From: Duganella fentianensis
Lineage (GTDB): Bacteria > Pseudomonadota > Gammaproteobacteria > Burkholderiales > Burkholderiaceae_D
Length of the DNA: 64,000 nucleotides
Assembly (NCBI RefSeq): GCF_009857835.1
Contig: NZ_WWCL01000002.1
Span: forward strand, 744,001 to 808,000
Direction: 5' to 3'
Shown: one piece after another, positions 55,574-64,000 of the stretch
How the letters are laid out: each line of letters begins with the position of its first letter
Position numbering within the stretch: position 1 is the first letter of the stretch
The notes under the pieces: model-generated
What the model was told of the DNA's origin: nothing
What the model saw: the letters and a program-made list of their open reading frames with translations, nothing else
The model's database searches: none
Translations under genes and position numbers: made by a program

Positions 55574-55960
55574 TTAGTGGTAGCGCAGCATGTCGCCGCT
55601 GCGGTCAAACGCCAGCATGCGGTCCATCTGGCCCTGCTGGATATGGCCCAGCATCTGGTTCAGCGCCGCATCGGTGCGTTGCGGGTCGGGCAGCACGCCA
55701 TTCTGGCCGGACAGGGTGGAGATCAGCATCACATCCCAGTGCTGGCCCATGGCCTGTGCTTCTTCGACCAGATTGGCATAGGTATCGAGCTCGCCTACCT
55801 GCTTGTCCACACACATCACGGGAACCAGCGTGGTACGGCCGGCCGCACCGGGCTCAGAATCAGGCTCGGCTTCAGCCACGGCGAAGGCGATCAGCAGGCG
55901 CTGGGGCTGGGTCTGCATGGCGGCAGCCATGATCAGGTCTTCGAAACTATTGATTTGCAT
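55574..55960 (-). CDS. conserved small protein, automatically named 'ribonucleotide reductase subunit alpha' in relatives
   Basis: 128 residues from ATG 55960, with GAGGAAT upstream. From memory, relatives of about 130 residues begin with the same MQINSFEDL segment and contain LVPVMCVDK. They are often labelled ribonucleotide reductase subunit alpha, but nothing here resembles a reductase: no radical, allosteric or active-site cysteine motif, and it is far too short. It appears to be a small alpha/beta cytoplasmic protein (PQRLLIAFAVAEAE, HWDVMLISTLSG, MLAFDRSGD). Real function unknown. It points away from narG. Confidence 0.72.
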   Translation of the reverse strand: MQINSFEDLIMAAAMQTQPQRLLIAFAVAEAEPDSEPGAAGRTTLVPVMCVDKQVGELDTYANLVEEAQAMGQHWDVMLISTLSGQNGVLPDPQRTDAALNQMLGHIQQGQMDRMLAFDRSGDMLRYH

Positions 55961-56054
55961 GGGATTCCTCGTTGGCTCGCGAGAGCGGTGCTTGTACAAC
56001 GTAACCATAGCGCGCAAGCGCCCCGTTGAAAATTGCCGTAAGGGATGAATGCGT

Positions 56055-56084
56055 CTAGTCACTAATGACTAGGAGCACTAGTCC
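56055..56084 (+). promoter_or_regulatory. 18-bp inverted repeat plus extra half-site upstream of narG
   Basis: CTAGTCACTAATGACTAG (56055-56072) is a 7-bp perfect inverted repeat with a four-base centre, about 158 bases before narG. A further CACTAGTCC follows at 56076-56084. It agrees at 15 of 18 positions with the repeat before narK1. As TAGTCAC-TA-ATGACTA it has NarL-like 7-2-7 spacing. Confidence 0.55.
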
Positions 56085-56144
56085 TTCTCACCCTGCCAGA
56101 TGACCTTCTTGCCGATTCACACCAGTAGGGCCGCTGCTTAGACT

Positions 56145-56203
56145 TGCAACATAGTCGAGTCCGTGCATGTTGCATGGGACCGCATACCCGGCGCAGTGCC
56201 GGG
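56145..56203 (+). promoter_or_regulatory. inverted repeat and leader hairpin before narG
   Basis: TGCAACAT (56145-56152) and ATGTTGCA (56167-56174) form an 8-bp inverted repeat with a 14-base spacer. CCCGGC-GCAGT-GCCGGG (56187-56203) is a compact hairpin ending 10 bases before the ribosome site of narG, so it should be in the leader mRNA and could affect translation or stability. Confidence 0.4.
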
Positions 56204-56221
56204 TGTCAGTGAGGAGGCAGC

Positions 56222-59200
56222 ATGAGTCATTTTCTGGATCGCCTGAAATTCTTCAGCAAAACTACGTCGACATTCTCGGGCGGTCACGGCGCCGTCGTGC
56301 AGGAAGATCGCACCTGGGAAAACGCCTATCGTCAACGTTGGCAGCACGACAAGATCGTGCGTTCCACGCACGGCGTCAACTGCACGGGTTCGTGCAGCTG
56401 GAAGGTGTATGTCAAAAACGGCCTGATTACCTGGGAAACCCAGCAGACCGATTATCCGCGCACCCGTCCCGATCTGCCTAACCACGAGCCGCGCGGCTGC
56501 CCACGCGGCGCCAGCTACTCGTGGTATGTGTATTCGGCGCAGCGCGTCAAATACCCGATGATCCGTGGCCGTCTGATGGAAATGTGGCGCGAAGCCCGTA
56601 AGACCATGGACCCGATCGCGGCATGGGACTACGTGAGCCAGAATCCGGAACGTGCAGCACGCTATAAATCGGTGCGCGGCCTGGGCGGCTTTGTGCGCGC
56701 CAGCTGGGATGAAGCCAACGAAATCATGGCTGCAGCCAATGCACTGACCATCAAGAAATACGGCCCTGACCGTATCGTCGGCTTCTCGCCGATTCCCGCC
56801 ATGTCCATGGTCAGCTATGCAGCCGGTACCCGCTACCTGTCGCTGATCGGCGGCGTGGCCCTGAGCTTCTACGACTGGTATTGCGATCTGCCACCATCGA
56901 GCCCGCAGATCTGGGGCGAACAGACCGACGTGCCGGAATCGGCCGACTGGTACAACTCCACCTACCTGATGGTATGGGGTTCCAACGTGCCGATGACGCG
57001 TACCCCGGACGCCCACTTCTACACCGAAGTGCGCTACAAAGGTACCAAGACGGTTGCCGTGTCGTCCGACTTCGGCGAAATGGCCAAGTTCGGCGACATC
57101 TGGCTGGCACCTAAGCAGGGTACCGATGCGGCACTGGCCATGGCCATGGGCCACGTGATCCTGAAGGAATACCATACGGCCGGTCAATCGGCCTACTTCA
57201 AAGAGTACGCCAAGCAGTACACCGACTTCCCTATGCTGGTGCTGCTGAAAGAGCAGAACGGCACGCTGGCACCGGAATACTTCCTGCGTGCCTCGCATCT
57301 GGCCAACAACCTCGACGAAACCAACAATCCGGACTGGAAAACCCTGGTCATCGACGAAGCCAGCGGCCAGATCGTGGCGCCTGCCGGCTCCATCGGCTTC
57401 CGCTGGGGCGAAACGGGCAAGTGGAATCTGGAAATGAAGCAGGGCACCAGCGGTGCTCCCGTCGATCCGCAACTGTCGCTGATCAACTGCGCCGATGAAG
57501 TGGTGCCTGTGGGCTTCGCCTACTTCGGTGGCAAGGACGCCAGCGATCTGCTGATGCGCAACGTCCCCGTCAAGCGTCTGACGCTGGCTGACGGCAGCAC
57601 CGCACTGGTGGCCACCGTATTCGATCTGACCATGGCCAACTACGGTATCGACCGTGGCCTGGGTGGCGGTAACGTGGCCACCAGCTATGAAGAAGACGTA
57701 CCTTACACCCCGGCATGGCAGGTCAAGCACACCGGCGTGAAAGCCGAAGACGTGATCACCGTGGCACGCCAGTTCGCCGAAAACGCCGACCAGACCCGCG
57801 GCAAGAGCATGGTCATCGTCGGTGCGGCACTGAACCACTGGTACCACATGGACATGACCTATCGCGGCATCATCAACATGCTGATGATGTGCGGTTGCGT
57901 CGGTCAATCGGGCGGCGGCTGGGCGCACTACGTGGGTCAGGAAAAACTGCGTCCGCAAACCGGCTGGACCCCGCTGGCCTTCGCACAGGACTGGAACCGT
58001 CCTATGCGCCAGATGAACGGTACCTCGTTCTTCTACAACCACACCAGCCAGTGGCGCCACGAAAAACTGCACACGGAAGAAATCGCCTCGCCGACGGCAG
58101 GTGACGACGTTGCACCGATGTCGCTGCTGGACTACAACGCCAAGGCCGAACGTCTGGGCTGGCTGCCTTCGGCACCACAGTTGCAGACCAACCCGCTGGA
58201 AGTGACCCGTGCGGCCGAAGCCGCCGGCGTAGCGCCAGTGGCCTATGCGGTCAGCCAGATCAAGAACAAGCAGCTGGAATTCTCCTGCGATGATCCGGAC
58301 AATCCGGCCAACTTCCCGCGCAATATGTTTGTGTGGCGTTCGAATATTCTGGGCAGCTCGGGCAAGGGCCACGAGTACTTCCTGAAGTACCTGCTGGGTA
58401 CCCAGAATGCGCTGATGAGCGACGAAGAGCACTGCATCAAGCCGCGCGACGTGAAAGTACGTCCGGCTGCCGAAGGCAAGCTCGACCTGCTGGTAGTGCT
58501 GGACTTCCGTATGTCCACCACCTGCCTGTATGGCGACATCGTGCTGCCGACGGCCACCTGGTACGAGAAGGATGACCTGAACACTTCGGACATGCACCCC
58601 TTCATTCACCCGCTGTCGGAAGCTGTGCAGCCGCTGTGGCAATCCAAGTCGGACTGGGAAATCTACAAAGGTCTGGCCAAGAAATTTGAAGAAATCGGTG
58701 GTCCTTACCTCGGCACCCAGCAGGATCTGGTGCTGACCCCGCTGATGCACGATACCCCGGGCGAACTGGGTCAGCCTTTCGATCCGAAAGACTGGCGTGC
58801 TGGCGAGTGCGAGCCGATTCCGGGCAAAACCATGCCTAACTTCACCGTGGTGGAACGCGACTACAGCAAGATTCACCAGAAGTTCACCTCGATCGGCCCA
58901 TTGCTGGAAAAACTCGGTAATGGTGGTAAGGGCATCAGCTGGAAAACCGGCCACGAAGTGGAAATCCTGCGCGGCATTAACCGCACGGTGCAGGCTGACA
59001 CGGTGGGCAAAGGCCAGCCACGTCTGGATACCGCCATCGATGCGGCTGAAATGATTCTGTCGCTGGCTCCGGAAACCAATGGCCACGTGGCCGTGAAAGC
59101 ATGGGATGCGCTGTCCAAGATCACGGGCCGCGACCACACCCATCTGGCTCTGCCACGCGAGCATGACAGCATCCGTTTCCGCGATGTACAGGCCCAGCCA

Positions 59201-59923
59201 CGCAAGATTATTTCGTCGCCAACCTGGTCCGGTCTGGAATCGGAAGAAGTCAGCTACAACGCCTGCTATACCAACGTGCATGAACTGATCCCATGGCGCA
59301 CGCTGACGGGCCGTCAGCAGTTCTACCAGGATCACCGCTGGATGCGTGATTTTGGCGAAGGTCTGTGCGTGTACAAGCCAGCGATCAACACCAAGACCAC
59401 GGCAACCATGCTGGGCGCGCAGCCTAACGGTAACAAAGAGATTGCGCTGAACTGGATTACGCCGCACCAGAAATGGGGTATCCACTCGACCTACTCGGAC
59501 AACCTGCGCATGCTGACCCTGTCCCGTGGCGGTCCGCACGTGTGGCTGTCGGAAGTGGACGCGCAAGCGGCCGGCATCGTCGATAACGACTGGATCGAAG
59601 TGTTCAACGTCAACGGCACGCTGACGGCGCGGGCGATTGTCAGCCAGCGCGTACCGGAAGGCATGACGCTGATGTACCACGCACAGGAAAAAATCGTCAA
59701 CGTGCCGGGCGCCGAAATGTCGGGCAAACGCGGCGGTATCCACAACTCGGTAACCCGTGCTGTGACCAAGCCTACCCACATGATCGGTGGTTATGCGCAG
59801 CTGTCGTGGGGCTTCAACTACTACGGCACGGTGGGTTCCAACCGCGATGAATTCGTGCTGGTACGTAAGATGAACAAAGTCGACTGGCTGGAAGGCCCGT
59901 TGAATGAAAAGGCCCACGGCTGA
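56222..59923 (+). CDS. narG: respiratory nitrate reductase alpha subunit
   Basis: 1233 residues, GAGGAGG before the start. The molybdenum-cofactor catalytic subunit, on the cytoplasmic face of the inner membrane, reduces nitrate to nitrite. The FS0 cluster ligands are visible as THGVNCTGSC and the later Cys of PRGCPRG. The Mo-ligand Asp lies in FYDWYCDLPP. The N-terminus has no twin-arginine export signal, as in NarG. Codon use is strongly biased, as in highly expressed genes. Next genes narH, narJ and narI follow at spacings of 19, -8 and 11 bases, a single operon with the parvulin gene. Confidence 0.98.
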   Translation: MSHFLDRLKFFSKTTSTFSGGHGAVVQEDRTWENAYRQRWQHDKIVRSTHGVNCTGSCSWKVYVKNGLITWETQQTDYPRTRPDLPNHEPRGCPRGASYSWYVYSAQRVKYPMIRGRLMEMWREARKTMDPIAAWDYVSQNPERAARYKSVRGLGGFVRASWDEANEIMAAANALTIKKYGPDRIVGFSPIPAMSMVSYAAGTRYLSLIGGVALSFYDWYCDLPPSSPQIWGEQTDVPESADWYNSTYLMVWGSNVPMTRTPDAHFYTEVRYKGTKTVAVSSDFGEMAKFGDIWLAPKQGTDAALAMAMGHVILKEYHTAGQSAYFKEYAKQYTDFPMLVLLKEQNGTLAPEYFLRASHLANNLDETNNPDWKTLVIDEASGQIVAPAGSIGFRWGETGKWNLEMKQGTSGAPVDPQLSLINCADEVVPVGFAYFGGKDASDLLMRNVPVKRLTLADGSTALVATVFDLTMANYGIDRGLGGGNVATSYEEDVPYTPAWQVKHTGVKAEDVITVARQFAENADQTRGKSMVIVGAALNHWYHMDMTYRGIINMLMMCGCVGQSGGGWAHYVGQEKLRPQTGWTPLAFAQDWNRPMRQMNGTSFFYNHTSQWRHEKLHTEEIASPTAGDDVAPMSLLDYNAKAERLGWLPSAPQLQTNPLEVTRAAEAAGVAPVAYAVSQIKNKQLEFSCDDPDNPANFPRNMFVWRSNILGSSGKGHEYFLKYLLGTQNALMSDEEHCIKPRDVKVRPAAEGKLDLLVVLDFRMSTTCLYGDIVLPTATWYEKDDLNTSDMHPFIHPLSEAVQPLWQSKSDWEIYKGLAKKFEEIGGPYLGTQQDLVLTPLMHDTPGELGQPFDPKDWRAGECEPIPGKTMPNFTVVERDYSKIHQKFTSIGPLLEKLGNGGKGISWKTGHEVEILRGINRTVQADTVGKGQPRLDTAIDAAEMILSLAPETNGHVAVKAWDALSKITGRDHTHLALPREHDSIRFRDVQAQPRKIISSPTWSGLESEEVSYNACYTNVHELIPWRTLTGRQQFYQDHRWMRDFGEGLCVYKPAINTKTTATMLGAQPNGNKEIALNWITPHQKWGIHSTYSDNLRMLTLSRGGPHVWLSEVDAQAAGIVDNDWIEVFNVNGTLTARAIVSQRVPEGMTLMYHAQEKIVNVPGAEMSGKRGGIHNSVTRAVTKPTHMIGGYAQLSWGFNYYGTVGSNRDEFVLVRKMNKVDWLEGPLNEKAHG

Positions 59924-59942
59924 GAAAGAGACGGAGCGATAC

Positions 59943-61499
59943 ATGAAAATCAGAGCACAAATCGGCATGGTGCTGAATCTGGACAAGTGCATTGGATGCC
60001 ATACCTGTTCAGTAACCTGCAAAAACGTGTGGACCAGCCGTGACGGTGTGGAATATGCATGGTTTAACAACGTCGAAACCAAACCGGGCGTGGGTTATCC
60101 TAAACAGTGGGAAAACCAGAACAAGTGGAATGGCGGCTGGCGCCGTACCGATGCGGGCAAGATCGAGCCGCGTCAGGGTAGCCGCCTGAAGATACTGTCG
60201 CAGATCTTCGCCAATCCTAACCTGCCACAGATCGACGAGTACTACGAGCCGTTCACCTACGACTACGAGCGCCTGCAGAATGCGCCGCTGTCGGAAACCC
60301 CGCCGACTGCCCGTCCTATCTCCGTCATTACCGGCAAGAAGATGGACAAGATCGAATGGGGCCCGAACTGGGAAGACGATCTGGGTGGCGAGTTCGCCCA
60401 GCGTAGCCAGGATGCGCTGTTCGAAGGCATGCAGAAGGAGATGTACGGTACTTTCGAAAACACCTTCATGATGTACTTGCCACGTCTGTGCGAACACTGC
60501 CTGAACCCGACCTGCGTGGCTTCCTGCCCGTCCGGTTCCGTGTACAAGCGCGAAGACGACGGCATCGTGCTGATCGATCAGGACAAGTGCCGCGGCTGGC
60601 GTATGTGCATCTCCGGCTGCCCGTACAAAAAAATCTATTACAACTGGTCGTCCGGCAAGGCCGAGAAGTGCACCTTCTGCTACCCGCGTATCGAAGCGGG
60701 CCAGCCTACCGTGTGCTCGGAAACCTGCGTGGGCCGTATCCGTTACCTCGGCGTGCTGCTGTACGACGCCGACAAGATCGAAGCAGCGGCTTCCGTGGCC
60801 GATCCGCGCGACCTGTATCCGTCGCAACTGGGTCTGTTCCTCAATCCGCACGATCCGGAAGTGATCGCCGAAGCGCGCCGTCAGGGCATCCCTGATTCGT
60901 GGCTGGAATCGGCCAAGCGTTCGCCCGTGTACAAGATGGCGGTGGAGTGGAAGGTGGCCTTCCCGCTGCACCCTGAATACCGTACGCTGCCGATGGTGTG
61001 GTACATCCCGCCACTGTCGCCGATACAGGCTGCGGCCGAATCTGGCCGTCTGGGCAAGAACGGCATCCTGCCGGATACCTCCAGCCTGCGTATCCCGGTA
61101 CAGTATCTGGCCAACCTGCTGACGGCAGGCGACCAGCGCCCTGTGCTGACGGCACTGGACCGCATGCTGGCCATGCGTGCCTATATGCGCAGCAAGCATG
61201 TAGCGCCTACGCCGGATCTGGAAGTGCTGAAACAGGTCGGTCTGGAGCCAGCCATGGTGGAAGACATGTACCACATCATGGCGATTGCGAACTACGAAGA
61301 CCGCTTCGTGATTCCAAGCAGCCACAAGGAAATGGCCGAGGACAGCTTCAACGAGAAGGGCAGCTGCGGCTTCAGCTTCGGCAACGGCTGCTCGGATGGC
61401 GTCAGCGATGCCAGCCTGTTCGGCAAGCGCAAGCACGGCTCGGAAATCTTCATGATGATGCCGAAATCGCGTAAGAAAAAGGAGAACCTCGATGTCTGA
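59943..61499 (+). CDS. narH: respiratory nitrate reductase beta subunit
   Basis: 518 residues from ATG 59943, with GGAG upstream; an earlier in-frame ATG at 59904 overlaps narG and lacks a ribosome site. Four cysteine groups bind the iron-sulfur relay: CIGCHTCSVTC, CEHCLNPTCVASCP, CRGWRMCISGCP (Trp in place of one Cys, giving the 3Fe-4S cluster) and CTFCYP. It passes electrons from NarI haem to NarG. The stop codon overlaps the narJ start by eight bases. Confidence 0.98.
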   Translation: MKIRAQIGMVLNLDKCIGCHTCSVTCKNVWTSRDGVEYAWFNNVETKPGVGYPKQWENQNKWNGGWRRTDAGKIEPRQGSRLKILSQIFANPNLPQIDEYYEPFTYDYERLQNAPLSETPPTARPISVITGKKMDKIEWGPNWEDDLGGEFAQRSQDALFEGMQKEMYGTFENTFMMYLPRLCEHCLNPTCVASCPSGSVYKREDDGIVLIDQDKCRGWRMCISGCPYKKIYYNWSSGKAEKCTFCYPRIEAGQPTVCSETCVGRIRYLGVLLYDADKIEAAASVADPRDLYPSQLGLFLNPHDPEVIAEARRQGIPDSWLESAKRSPVYKMAVEWKVAFPLHPEYRTLPMVWYIPPLSPIQAAAESGRLGKNGILPDTSSLRIPVQYLANLLTAGDQRPVLTALDRMLAMRAYMRSKHVAPTPDLEVLKQVGLEPAMVEDMYHIMAIANYEDRFVIPSSHKEMAEDSFNEKGSCGFSFGNGCSDGVSDASLFGKRKHGSEIFMMMPKSRKKKENLDV

Positions 61500-62157
61500 A
61501 GCTCAAGCCTCCACGCAAGGCTTCCAGCTGCTCTCCATCCTGCTGCAGTATCCGGAAGCGGAACTGCTGCAGGAGCGCGAAGCGCTGCAAGCCCTGATCC
61601 CGCGTAACTGGCAGGGCGCGCTGGCGCCGCTGTTCACCCATCTGGGCGAAACGGCACTGATCGACCTGCAGCAGCAATATGTGATGACGTTCGACCGCAA
61701 CCCGTCGCATTCGCTGCACCTGTTCGAGCATATTCATGGCGAATCGCGTGACCGCGGTCAGGCCATGGTGGACCTGCTGGCCGAATACAGCCGTCATGGT
61801 CTGCAGATGGTGGGTGACGATCTGCCCGACTACGTGCCGCTGTTCCTCGAATTCCTGTCGCTGCAGGATGAAGCGGAAGCCGAGCGCCTGCTGGGCGACG
61901 CCATCCACGTGCTGGCTTACATCGGCCGCAAGCTGCGCGCCAATGGCAGCCCGTACGCCTGCGTGTTCGAACTGCTGCAGACGCTGACCAATGTGGTGGC
62001 GGAAGAGCTGAGCGAACCGCCGGTGCGCGATATGGATGAAGCGCTGGAAACCTTCGGCCCCGGCGCCGATGGCATCGAGCCGCTGCTGAAACCGCGCATG
62101 GATGGTAGCCATCCCGTCAATTTCTATCCCAAGGCGGCAGCGCCGCAGCGTCACTGA
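61492..62157 (+). CDS. narJ: nitrate reductase assembly chaperone (delta)
   Basis: 221 residues, with AAGGAG upstream inside the narH 3' end. An all-helical TorD/NarJ-type chaperone (FQLLSILLQYPEAELLQEREAL, FEHIHGESRDRGQAMVDLL, DYVPLFLEFLS). It holds apo-NarGH during cofactor insertion and is not part of the final enzyme. Confidence 0.96.
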   Translation: MSEAQASTQGFQLLSILLQYPEAELLQEREALQALIPRNWQGALAPLFTHLGETALIDLQQQYVMTFDRNPSHSLHLFEHIHGESRDRGQAMVDLLAEYSRHGLQMVGDDLPDYVPLFLEFLSLQDEAEAERLLGDAIHVLAYIGRKLRANGSPYACVFELLQTLTNVVAEELSEPPVRDMDEALETFGPGADGIEPLLKPRMDGSHPVNFYPKAAAPQRH

Positions 62158-62168
62158 AGGAGAGCGCC

Positions 62169-62852
62169 ATGAACTATCTGCATCAATTCTTATTTGGAAT
62201 CTATCCATATATCGCGCTGGCGATCTTCCTGCTAGGTAGCCTGATCCGCTTCGACCGCGAACAGTACACCTGGAAGTCGGAATCCAGCCAGGTGTTCAAC
62301 ACGGGCATGCTGCGTCTGGGCAGCCCGCTGTTCCACATCGGCGTGCTGGGCCTGTTCTTCGGCCACGCTGCCGGTCTGCTGACCCCGGTGTGGGTGTGGG
62401 ATGCGCTGGGTGTGGAACACGGCACCAAGCAGCTGGTCGCAATGGTGGCGGGTGGCACCATGGGCTCGCTGTGCCTGATCGGCCTGCTGATGCTGCTGGG
62501 CCGCCGTCTGAGCAACGAGCGTGTGGCTGCCCGTAGCACCTGGAAAGACAAGCTGGTTCTGCTGTGGCTGCTGGCAACTCTGCTGCTGGGTCTGTCGTCG
62601 ATCTTCGTCTCGGCTGGCCACATGGACGGCCACATGATGGTGCTGCTGATGGGCTGGGCACAACATATCGTGACCTTCCGTGGTGATGCTGCCGACCTGA
62701 TCCTGACTGCGCCGCTGATCTTCAAGCTGCACCTGTTCATGGGCATGTCGCTGTTCGTAATCTTCCCGTTCACCCGTCTGGTGCACGTGTGGAGCGGTTT
62801 CGGCGCCGTCACCTATCTGGGCCGCGCCTATCAGCTGGTACGTCCACGCTAA
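62169..62852 (+). CDS. narI: respiratory nitrate reductase gamma subunit, cytochrome b
   Basis: 227 residues, AAGGAG before the start. Five membrane helices. The four haem-b histidines are in place with the known spacing: a pair ten apart in LFHIGVLGLFFGHAAG and a pair eighteen apart in KLHLFMGMSLFVIFPFTRLVH. It takes electrons from quinol on the periplasmic side and hands them to NarH, making the proton-motive loop. Anchors NarGH to the inner membrane. Confidence 0.97.
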   Translation: MNYLHQFLFGIYPYIALAIFLLGSLIRFDREQYTWKSESSQVFNTGMLRLGSPLFHIGVLGLFFGHAAGLLTPVWVWDALGVEHGTKQLVAMVAGGTMGSLCLIGLLMLLGRRLSNERVAARSTWKDKLVLLWLLATLLLGLSSIFVSAGHMDGHMMVLLMGWAQHIVTFRGDAADLILTAPLIFKLHLFMGMSLFVIFPFTRLVHVWSGFGAVTYLGRAYQLVRPR

Positions 62853-62861
62853 GGAGTCATC

Positions 62862-63608
62862 ATGGGTATCTCAGTCAATGGTGTAGATGTAGCCGATCGC
62901 GAGATCGAAGCGGAGCTGGTACACCACCAGCAGGCGGCCAATCCGGTGCAATCGGCTGTGCATGAAGTAATCCTGCGCCGGGTGCTGCTGCAGGAAGCGG
63001 CAGCGCTGGGCATACAGGCCGACGATGAGGACGATCGCATCGAAGCCCTGTTTGCACAGGAAGTGAAAGTGCCGCTGGCCGACGATGAAGCCTGTCTGCG
63101 CTATTACATGAGTCAGCCCGAGCGTTTCCGTAGCGGTGATCTGGTGGAGGCCCGCCACATCCTGTTCCAGGTAACGCCAACCGCGCCACTCGACATGCTG
63201 CGCCAGACGGCTGAGCTGATCCTGGCCGAGCTGCAAGCCCGGCCCGAACGCTTCGAGGAACTGGCCGCACAGTATTCCAACTGTCCGTCCGGCGCCATAG
63301 GCGGCAATCTGGGCCAGCTGGGGCGGGGCGCCTGCGTGCCCGAGTTCGAGGACCTGCTGTTCCGCCTGCAGGAAGGCGAACTGGCAGGGCGGCTGCTGGA
63401 AACCCGCTTCGGTCTGCACATCGTGCAGGTGAAGCGGCGTGTGGCTGGTGAAGTGATTCCGTACGCCACCGTACGGGCCCAGATTGCCGACGAACTGCAG
63501 CGGCAGGCGTGGCAGCGTGCGCTGCACCAGTATCTGCACATCCTGGTCGGCCGTGCCGGCATCGAAGGTATCACGCTGGAAGGGGCGCAATCGCCACTGG
63601 TACAGTAA
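62862..63608 (+). CDS. parvulin-type peptidyl-prolyl isomerase of the nar operon
   Basis: 248 residues, AAGGAG before the start and only nine bases after narI. A helical N-terminal part (1-105) and a parvulin domain (about 108-205: EARHILFQVTP, FEELAAQYSNCPSG, GGNLGQLGRGACVPEFEDLLF, TRFGLHIVQVKRR). No signal peptide, so it is cytoplasmic, resembling NifM-like helpers more than periplasmic SurA or PpiD. Its place after narGHJI suggests a folding role for the nitrate reductase, which in other denitrifiers is known only by association. Confidence 0.9.
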   Translation: MGISVNGVDVADREIEAELVHHQQAANPVQSAVHEVILRRVLLQEAAALGIQADDEDDRIEALFAQEVKVPLADDEACLRYYMSQPERFRSGDLVEARHILFQVTPTAPLDMLRQTAELILAELQARPERFEELAAQYSNCPSGAIGGNLGQLGRGACVPEFEDLLFRLQEGELAGRLLETRFGLHIVQVKRRVAGEVIPYATVRAQIADELQRQAWQRALHQYLHILVGRAGIEGITLEGAQSPLVQ

Positions 63609-63638
63609 GCATCTTCTACCATCTGTCGTAGTAAACCG

Positions 63639-63676
63639 CGTAGCCGGCCTAGCCTGAAAGGACTAGGCCGGCTACG
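63639..63676. terminator. long hairpin after the nar operon
   Basis: CGTAGCCGGCCTAG and CTAGGCCGGCTACG form a 14-bp perfect stem around a ten-base loop, 30 bases after the parvulin stop. There is no T run; it probably ends or protects the nar transcript before moaA. Confidence 0.5.
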
Positions 63677-63747
63677 TCGTCATGGGCAGTTTCAGCACGC
63701 GCCTGCGACGTTAAAATGAAGCATCCCAATCAGACAGGAGTGCGCCG

Positions 63748-64000
63748 ATGTCAGGCGAACTTTTCCCCACCGCAGGCACCGGCCTGCAGCCGCTGACCCC
63801 GCGCCTGAGCGACCGCTTTGGCCGCAGCATCGATTATCTGCGCGTGTCCGTGACCGACCGCTGCGATCTGCGCTGCACCTACTGCATGCCTAGCGATTTC
63901 AAAGGCTATGAAGACCCGCCGGACTGGCTCAGCTTCGACGAAATCGAACGGGTGGTGGCCGCGTTTGCCCGCCTCGGCACCTCGCGTGTGCGCCTGACGG
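63748..64000 (+). CDS. moaA: GTP 3',8-cyclase MoaA (3' end outside window)
   Basis: The first 84 codons are visible, with AGGAG eight bases before ATG 63748. The radical-SAM cluster motif is CDLRCTYC (Cys39, Cys43, Cys46), preceded by DRFGRSIDYLRVSVTDR, the classic MoaA start. It makes the first intermediate of molybdopterin, the cofactor NarG needs, so its place after the nar operon is functional. The rest of the gene lies beyond the window. Confidence 0.96.
   Translation, partial: MSGELFPTAGTGLQPLTPRLSDRFGRSIDYLRVSVTDRCDLRCTYCMPSDFKGYEDPPDWLSFDEIERVVAAFARLGTSRVRLT

Noticed and set aside
56138-60082. A 1314-codon open frame on the strand opposite narG; similar long antisense frames face acnB (12471-15092), narK1-narK2-hemN (49750-52740), norB (46678-48846), nirK (44787-46250) and nrdD (41338-42597).
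   Set aside because: Their translations are rich in His, Arg and Gln with no family motif, and they mirror genes with strong third-position C/G bias, which removes antisense stop codons. They are shadows of well-identified genes.

Overview
The window is about 64 kb of high-GC chromosomal DNA with dense bacterial genes and short intergenic gaps. The content (AcnB-type aconitase, a NirK with a C-terminal cytochrome c, narGHJI followed by a parvulin gene and moaA, a DUF3079 gene, UbiT/U/V) fits a facultatively denitrifying betaproteobacterium, most likely Burkholderiales and perhaps Oxalobacteraceae. The genus cannot be fixed from the sequence. I see no insertion sequence, prophage, CRISPR array, tRNA or rRNA.

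Left part (1-35 kb), signalling and general metabolism: a GAF-GGDEF cyclase cut by the window edge; an MHYT-PAS hybrid kinase paired with an HD-GYP response regulator; a membrane di-iron hydroxylase; two AraC regulators; a divergent inositol-phosphatase-like gene; a TonB-type receptor; acnB; a small glycine-zipper protein; two very large periplasmic-propeller GGDEF proteins; an acyltransferase; a three-gene nucleic-acid/nucleotide module (beta-CASP nuclease, AMP/thymidine phosphorylase, PRPP synthetase) preceded by an FNR-type box; a CHASE2 / secreted protein / M48 protease cluster; a triple-GAF histidine kinase with a single-domain response regulator; and a Cache protein.

Right part (35-64 kb), an anaerobic-respiration island: a hemerythrin / DUF2249 / 12-helix membrane protein operon diverges from ubiU-ubiV-ubiT (oxygen-independent ubiquinone synthesis) across one FNR-type box. 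Next come nrdG, a separate small glycyl-radical protein and nrdD (class III ribonucleotide reductase in split form) under tandem NrdR boxes; nirK-nirV-SCO (nitrite to NO); norB-DUF2249 (NO to N2O) divergent from nsrR; narK1-narK2-hemN-dnr-carbonic anhydrase; two small genes; then narG-narH-narJ-narI-parvulin (nitrate to nitrite) and the start of moaA (molybdenum cofactor for NarG). No nos genes are in the window, so what is visible runs from nitrate to N2O.

How it fits together: NarK proteins exchange nitrate and nitrite, NarGHI draws electrons from quinol, UbiTUV make ubiquinone without oxygen, HemN makes haem without oxygen, NirK and NorB complete the pathway, NsrR and a Dnr-type regulator sense nitrogen oxides, and NrdD/NrdG keep DNA precursors flowing. 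The most interesting observations are the class III reductase whose radical loop is a separate gene, the FNR-type box in front of the RNA/nucleotide salvage operon, a matching 18-bp inverted repeat in front of both narK1 and narG, and little-studied partner genes (DUF2249, hemerythrin, 12-helix protein) beside the denitrification genes.
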